Shown: piece by piece, positions 32,041-34,876 of the stretch
How the letters are laid out: the number at the start of each line of letters is the position of its first letter
Numbering within the stretch: the first letter of the stretch is position 1
Assembly (NCBI GenBank): GCA_903970335.1
Contig: CAJCII010000136.1
Location: forward strand, 1-34,876
Direction of reading: 5' to 3'
From: Bacteroidota bacterium
GTDB lineage: Bacteria; Verrucomicrobiota; Verrucomicrobiia; Methylacidiphilales; UBA1321
DNA length: 34,876 bases
Notes under the pieces: generated by a model
The model's database searches: none
What the model was told of the DNA's origin: nothing
The model's input: the letters and a program-made list of their open reading frames with translations, nothing else
Translations under genes and position numbers: made by a program

Positions 32041-33352
32041 GGCGATAAGCTGCGGCTTCCTCCGCTGGCATTGGCAACGGATACCTTTCTTTCCAGCTTG
32101 ATTCCGCTCTCGCTCGTGCGGCCATCCACTCGGCCAGCGCCCACAGGCCGAGGACGTATTTGCACGGCTCTTCGACATCGATGGGAAACGTCAGGCCCGC
32201 TCGCAGATTCATCATGCAAAAAAGGATGATAAATTTCGGCCACGCCCACATCCCCTTCGTGGCAAACAAATTCCCCTCCACGATCAGCAGGCAAATCACC
32301 CAGTCTTCCGTCGGCAGGAGATATGGGCTGAAAAGCAGGAAAATCCACACCGCCGCTTCAAAATGGGTTGGACCGTCAATGCGCCCGAACCAGCGTAGGC
32401 CCAGTGCCGTCAGGCTCAGCATCAGCTCGAGATTGCGATCGAGCGCGAACCATTCGGTCTGCGTCAGGTAGAGATGCACCATCTCCCGGTCCGTGAAGGC
32501 ATGGCCCCGCTGCATGAACGGAGTCATCTCCGCATCGTCGTAATGGTTGACCAGGTTGAGATAATCCTGCAGTCCCATCCACCACCCGCCGTAATCGTCC
32601 GCGAGCATCAGCCAGGTCAGCAGCAACAGACCGAAACCAATCAACAGCGGTCGCCAGGCCCGCGCACCCAGCATCAGCATGAAGGGAATCGGCGCCAGGC
32701 TCGGTTTCAGGCAGATTCCCCAGAAGAGCAGCGCGATAAGCAAGTCCTTCCCGTTTGTCGAGGCGACCTCGCGACTCTGCAATAGCGCCCAGAAAAAGCC
32801 GATCAGCGTCGTGGTCAGCAGCGTTGTCTGCCCCATGATATAGCCATGCATGACGCAGGTACTACCCACGCAGATCGTCAGCGCAGCGAGTTGCAGTCGT
32901 GTTTTCGCCCGTGGCAGCAGTAGATGGAAATAGAGCAGCAGAATCCCCACCGCGCAGAGGCAGGTATAGAAAAAATAGGCGGCTGCGCCCGGTAGCTTGA
33001 GCAGGGGATAGGCAAGCACGAAGGCCACCGGGGAGTACGCGTGGCTCATGCCGGATCGCGCCTCGGGCACAAGTTGGCGGATAATCGTTTCCTGGTCCTC
33101 CAGTCGATAGGGATGCTGAACCAGCCGGTCGCGAATGCCCTTGAAGTACAGCATGTTGTAGGAAAAATCCTGCGCGTAGATTCCACCCCCCGGTAAAGTG
33201 AATACGCCGAAGGGCAGCTCCGGCGGACTCGCCGCCTGGAGATGCCGCACGCTGACGTTCAGCCACACCACCAGGACCACCGCCCACACGCAGAGAAAAA
33301 CGAAGACGACCTTGCTCGGGCCTCTCAGGAGAAAAACGCTGCCGTGACGCAT
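31970..33352 (-). CDS. DUF2029/GT87-like polytopic membrane protein
   Basis: A 460-residue protein with about nine or ten hydrophobic helices. The first is at about 14-32 (KVVFVFLCVWAVVLVVWLNV), followed by a luminal/periplasmic loop with GIYAQDFSYNMLYFKGIRDR. Acidic residues in that first loop are the usual site for lipid-linked sugar mannosyl-type transferases of the GT87/DUF2029 group. Later helices include LLIALLFWGICLKPSLAPIP and LLIGFGLLLLTWLMLADDY. The likely activity is transfer of a sugar from a polyprenyl-phosphate donor, but the substrate is unknown. The last 24 residues lie antisense to the end of the AsmA-like gene (71-bp overlap) and look like non-native extension, which may mean a lost earlier stop. 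Confidence 0.72.
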   Translation of the reverse strand: MRHGSVFLLRGPSKVVFVFLCVWAVVLVVWLNVSVRHLQAASPPELPFGVFTLPGGGIYAQDFSYNMLYFKGIRDRLVQHPYRLEDQETIIRQLVPEARSGMSHAYSPVAFVLAYPLLKLPGAAAYFFYTCLCAVGILLLYFHLLLPRAKTRLQLAALTICVGSTCVMHGYIMGQTTLLTTTLIGFFWALLQSREVASTNGKDLLIALLFWGICLKPSLAPIPFMLMLGARAWRPLLIGFGLLLLTWLMLADDYGGWWMGLQDYLNLVNHYDDAEMTPFMQRGHAFTDREMVHLYLTQTEWFALDRNLELMLSLTALGLRWFGRIDGPTHFEAAVWIFLLFSPYLLPTEDWVICLLIVEGNLFATKGMWAWPKFIILFCMMNLRAGLTFPIDVEEPCKYVLGLWALAEWMAARARAESSWKERYPLPMPAEEAAAYRLKNFSAPTSDPSSDRIRDTRISC

Positions 33353-33394
33353 TCTGCTCAGTTAGCAAACCCTCCAATAAAGTACACGCCAAAC

Positions 33395-33446
33395 GGAAAC
33401 GGTTTCCCCTTTAGCCTTGAAACTCCACCCCTCGGTGCATTTTAGT
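33395..33446 (+). promoter_or_regulatory. Candidate operator and promoter of the third toxin-antitoxin locus
   Basis: An exact palindrome, GGAAAC-G-GTTTCC (33395-33407), is followed by TTGAAA (33417-33422), 18 nt and TTTAGT (33441-33446). The antitoxin ATG is 7 nt after the -10 box with no ribosome-binding site. The palindrome lies just upstream of the -35 box, a position suited to autoregulation. Confidence 0.4.
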
Positions 33447-33453
33447 TCCAGGC

Positions 33454-33702
33454 ATGACCCCGGTGGCGCAAAAAGTGGCTGAGCAAGCCCTCGCTTTACC
33501 CGAAAGCGAGCGGATCGAGATCCTCCATCTCCTTCGCGACTCTCTACCCAACGAATCCAAAACCCTTTCCCAGGAAGCATGGGACGAAGCTTGGAAAAAA
33601 GAATTGGAGACAAGAATCGAAGAGATGGAAAGCGGCGAAGATCCGCGAGTTCCTCTCGATCGAGTTTTGGCGGAACTGCAAAAGCCAACTCATAAGTCTT
33701 GA
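33454..33702 (+). CDS. Addiction-module antitoxin (Unstab_antitox type)
   Basis: An 82-residue acidic helical protein. The start VAQKVAEQALALPESERIEI and the middle EAWDEAWKKELETRIEEMES, then VPLDRVLAEL, match the putative addiction-module component family (TIGR02574/PF09720) that pairs with ParE-type toxins. The N-terminal part resembles a helical DNA-binding and dimer unit; the C-terminal helix would wrap the toxin. Its stop overlaps a TTG start of the toxin remnant by 4 nt (TTGA). Its frame is intact even though the toxin has two lesions, so it may be an orphan antitoxin with a remaining repressor role. Confidence 0.82.
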   Translation: MTPVAQKVAEQALALPESERIEILHLLRDSLPNESKTLSQEAWDEAWKKELETRIEEMESGEDPRVPLDRVLAELQKPTHKS

Positions 33703-33981
33703 AAGCTTCCTCGGTTCATCGCCTCGCCGAGCGGGAAATATGGCAAGCGGTTTCGTTTTATCAAAAAACCGGAAGTCTTGAGCTTGCTGATGATTTTTCA
33801 AGTTAAGCTTCGCAGAGCGCTAATCGAGGTAAGACAAAATCCGCAGCGTTAATCTCGTAGGAACGGCACGAGGGCTGGAAAACACAGGGTCGAGCGCTTT
33901 CCCTACTTGATTTTTTACATCGAATATCCGGATTTTATCCCCATTCTGGCCATCGCCCACACCAGTCGCCGCCCGGGCTAG
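33699..33981 (+). pseudogene. ParE-family toxin remnant with a frameshift and a nonsense codon
   Basis: From TTG at 33699 the frame reads KASSVHRLAEREIWQAVSFY, then QKTGSLELADDF, a ParE-type start, and ends at TAA 33804-33806 (35 aa). If one T of the T-run at 33794-33798 is removed, the reading continues QVKLRRALIEVRQNPQR and meets a TAA at 33850-33852 where a tyrosine or similar residue is expected. The same frame then resumes to ERFPYLIFYIEYPDFIPILA and IAHTSRRPG with TAG at 33979-33981, a classic ParE C-terminus. Corrected length is 93 codons, normal for the family. Two independent lesions make a sequencing error unlikely as the sole cause. The gene ends 58 bp before thrS. Confidence 0.82.
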
Positions 33982-34039
33982 TGGTCCAAACGCATCGCGG
34001 TTGATTAACCCGCCGCTTTCGCGCAAGATTGGTTCCCCC

Positions 34040-34876
34040 ATGACCGACCTCGAACGCATCCGCCACTCCGCCGCCCATGTCCTGGCCACGGCCATGCTCA
34101 AAATCTGGCCCGAAGCCCAGCTCGCCGCCGGACCGCCCGTCGAAAACGGCTTCTACTACGACGTCGATCTCCCCCACCGTATCAGTCCCGCCGACTTCGA
34201 GCGCATCGAAGTCGAAATGAAAGCCGTCACCAAGGCCAACCAGCCCTTTGTCCGTTCCACTGTCTCCCGCGACGATGCCATCAAGCTCGGCGAATCGGGC
34301 CGTCTCGCGGCATTGGCCGAACGCCCCAGCCCGAGCAAATTCAAGCTCGATATCCTCCGCCGCATCCCCGAAGGCGAGGAAATCTCCCTCTACACCAACG
34401 GCGATTTCATTGACCTCTGCGCCGGTCCCCACGTCATGCGCACCGGCAACGTCGGTGCCTTCAAACTCACCCACGTCTCCAGCACCTACTACCTCGGCGA
34501 CGAAAAAAATCCCCAACTCCAGCGCATCTACGGCACCGCCTTCAAGAACAAGACCGAGATGGAGGCCTATTTCGGTCTGCTTGAAGAAGCGAAGAAACGC
34601 GACCACCGCAAACTCGGCCGCGAACTCCAGCTCTTCCACATCGACGAAGAAGTCGGTCAGGGCCTCGTTCTCTGGACTCCCAACGGCGCCATCATCCGCC
34701 AGGAACTCCAGAACTTCATCGGTCGCGAATTGACCCGTCAGGGCTACAGCCAGGTCTTCACTCCCCACATCGGCAAGCTCGGCCTCTACCGCACCAGTGG
34801 CCACTTCCCCTACTACAAGGACTCGCAATATCCCCCAATCGTCGAGCGCGAGACCCTCGACCTCCTGAGTAAGGAA
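34040..34876 (+). CDS. thrS: Threonyl-tRNA synthetase, N-terminal part (3' truncated by window)
   Basis: 279 codons are visible of an aminoacyl-tRNA synthetase that charges tRNA-Thr. It begins MTDLERIRHSAAHVLATAML, i.e. directly with the editing (N2/SAD) domain: HSAAH carries the two editing histidines (His9, His13), and CAGPH further on is the paired Cys/His site. ENGFYYDVDLPH and the later class II catalytic start (HIDEEVGQGLVLWTPNGAII, then YSQVFTPHIGKLGLYRTSGH) are clear. The usual TGS domain (about 60 residues) is missing. Upstream, the same frame is open only back to a TGA at 33908-33910, with no ATG and only a TTG at 34001, so a full TGS cannot be encoded. No clear ribosome-binding site is present. 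Confidence 0.92.
   Translation, partial: MTDLERIRHSAAHVLATAMLKIWPEAQLAAGPPVENGFYYDVDLPHRISPADFERIEVEMKAVTKANQPFVRSTVSRDDAIKLGESGRLAALAERPSPSKFKLDILRRIPEGEEISLYTNGDFIDLCAGPHVMRTGNVGAFKLTHVSSTYYLGDEKNPQLQRIYGTAFKNKTEMEAYFGLLEEAKKRDHRKLGRELQLFHIDEEVGQGLVLWTPNGAIIRQELQNFIGRELTRQGYSQVFTPHIGKLGLYRTSGHFPYYKDSQYPPIVERETLDLLSKE

Noticed and set aside
29464-32178. A 904-codon open frame on the minus strand across the AsmA-like gene
   Set aside because: It is antisense to a well-supported gene and arises from the GC-rich third-codon bias; its translation is low-complexity, rich in Gly, Glu, Val and His, with no domain pattern.
1-34876. tRNA or rRNA genes
   Set aside because: Reading the intergenic gaps I saw no acceptor/T-arm pattern or rRNA-like stretch; a covariance-model scan would settle this.

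Overview
The window looks like a chromosomal segment of a Verrucomicrobiota bacterium, moderately GC-rich and cut at both ends inside housekeeping genes (queG on the left, thrS on the right). The taxon call rests on a gene cluster at 16.7-26.7 kb. Its order and content match the Amuc_1102-1101-1100-1099-1098 pilus-like cluster of Akkermansia muciniphila, from memory of that family. The call is an inference; I cannot resolve the order or genus.

Layout. 1-2.05 kb: the 3' end of queG; a toxin-antitoxin pair with a frameshifted RelE-type toxin; a gene-free stretch of about 630 bp packed with short palindromes and a 78-bp tandem repeat; a small lipoprotein gene. 2.1-6.2 kb: a pyruvate dehydrogenase operon (E1 alpha, E1 beta, E2) with a UPF0173-type metallo-hydrolase inserted between E1 beta and E2; no E3 is present. 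6.2-8.4 kb: a membrane-anchored von Willebrand A protein, a small unknown ORF and a type II/IV pseudopilin. 8.5-13.3 kb (minus strand): an intact Phd/ParE pair, then mfd, then a SurA/parvulin-type periplasmic isomerase. 13.4-16.6 kb: glutamine-dependent NAD synthase and a HIT hydrolase on the minus strand, divergent from holA. 16.7-26.7 kb (plus strand): the pilus-like cluster, with a PilM-PilN fusion, a PilO/Amuc_1100-like protein, an Amuc_1099-like protein and two tandem secretins. 26.9-33.4 kb: a small membrane protein, an ABC ATPase and a solute-binding protein without a permease, a large AsmA-like protein and a DUF2029/GT87-like membrane protein that overlaps it tail to tail. 33.4-34.9 kb: a third antitoxin with a doubly broken ParE toxin, then thrS.

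Main points. (1) The pilus-like cluster carries a duplicated secretin and Gly/Pro-rich inserts in three of its proteins, and no motor ATPase or platform gene lies nearby. (2) Of three type II toxin-antitoxin loci, two keep an open antitoxin frame while the toxin is broken, and the remains of the toxins can be read base by base. (3) Several candidate promoters place the -10 box only 5-8 nt before the start codon, with no clear Shine-Dalgarno sequence, which suggests leaderless mRNAs. (4) The thrS product appears to lack the TGS domain.

Functions come from reading motifs and remembered family features; no database search was made.
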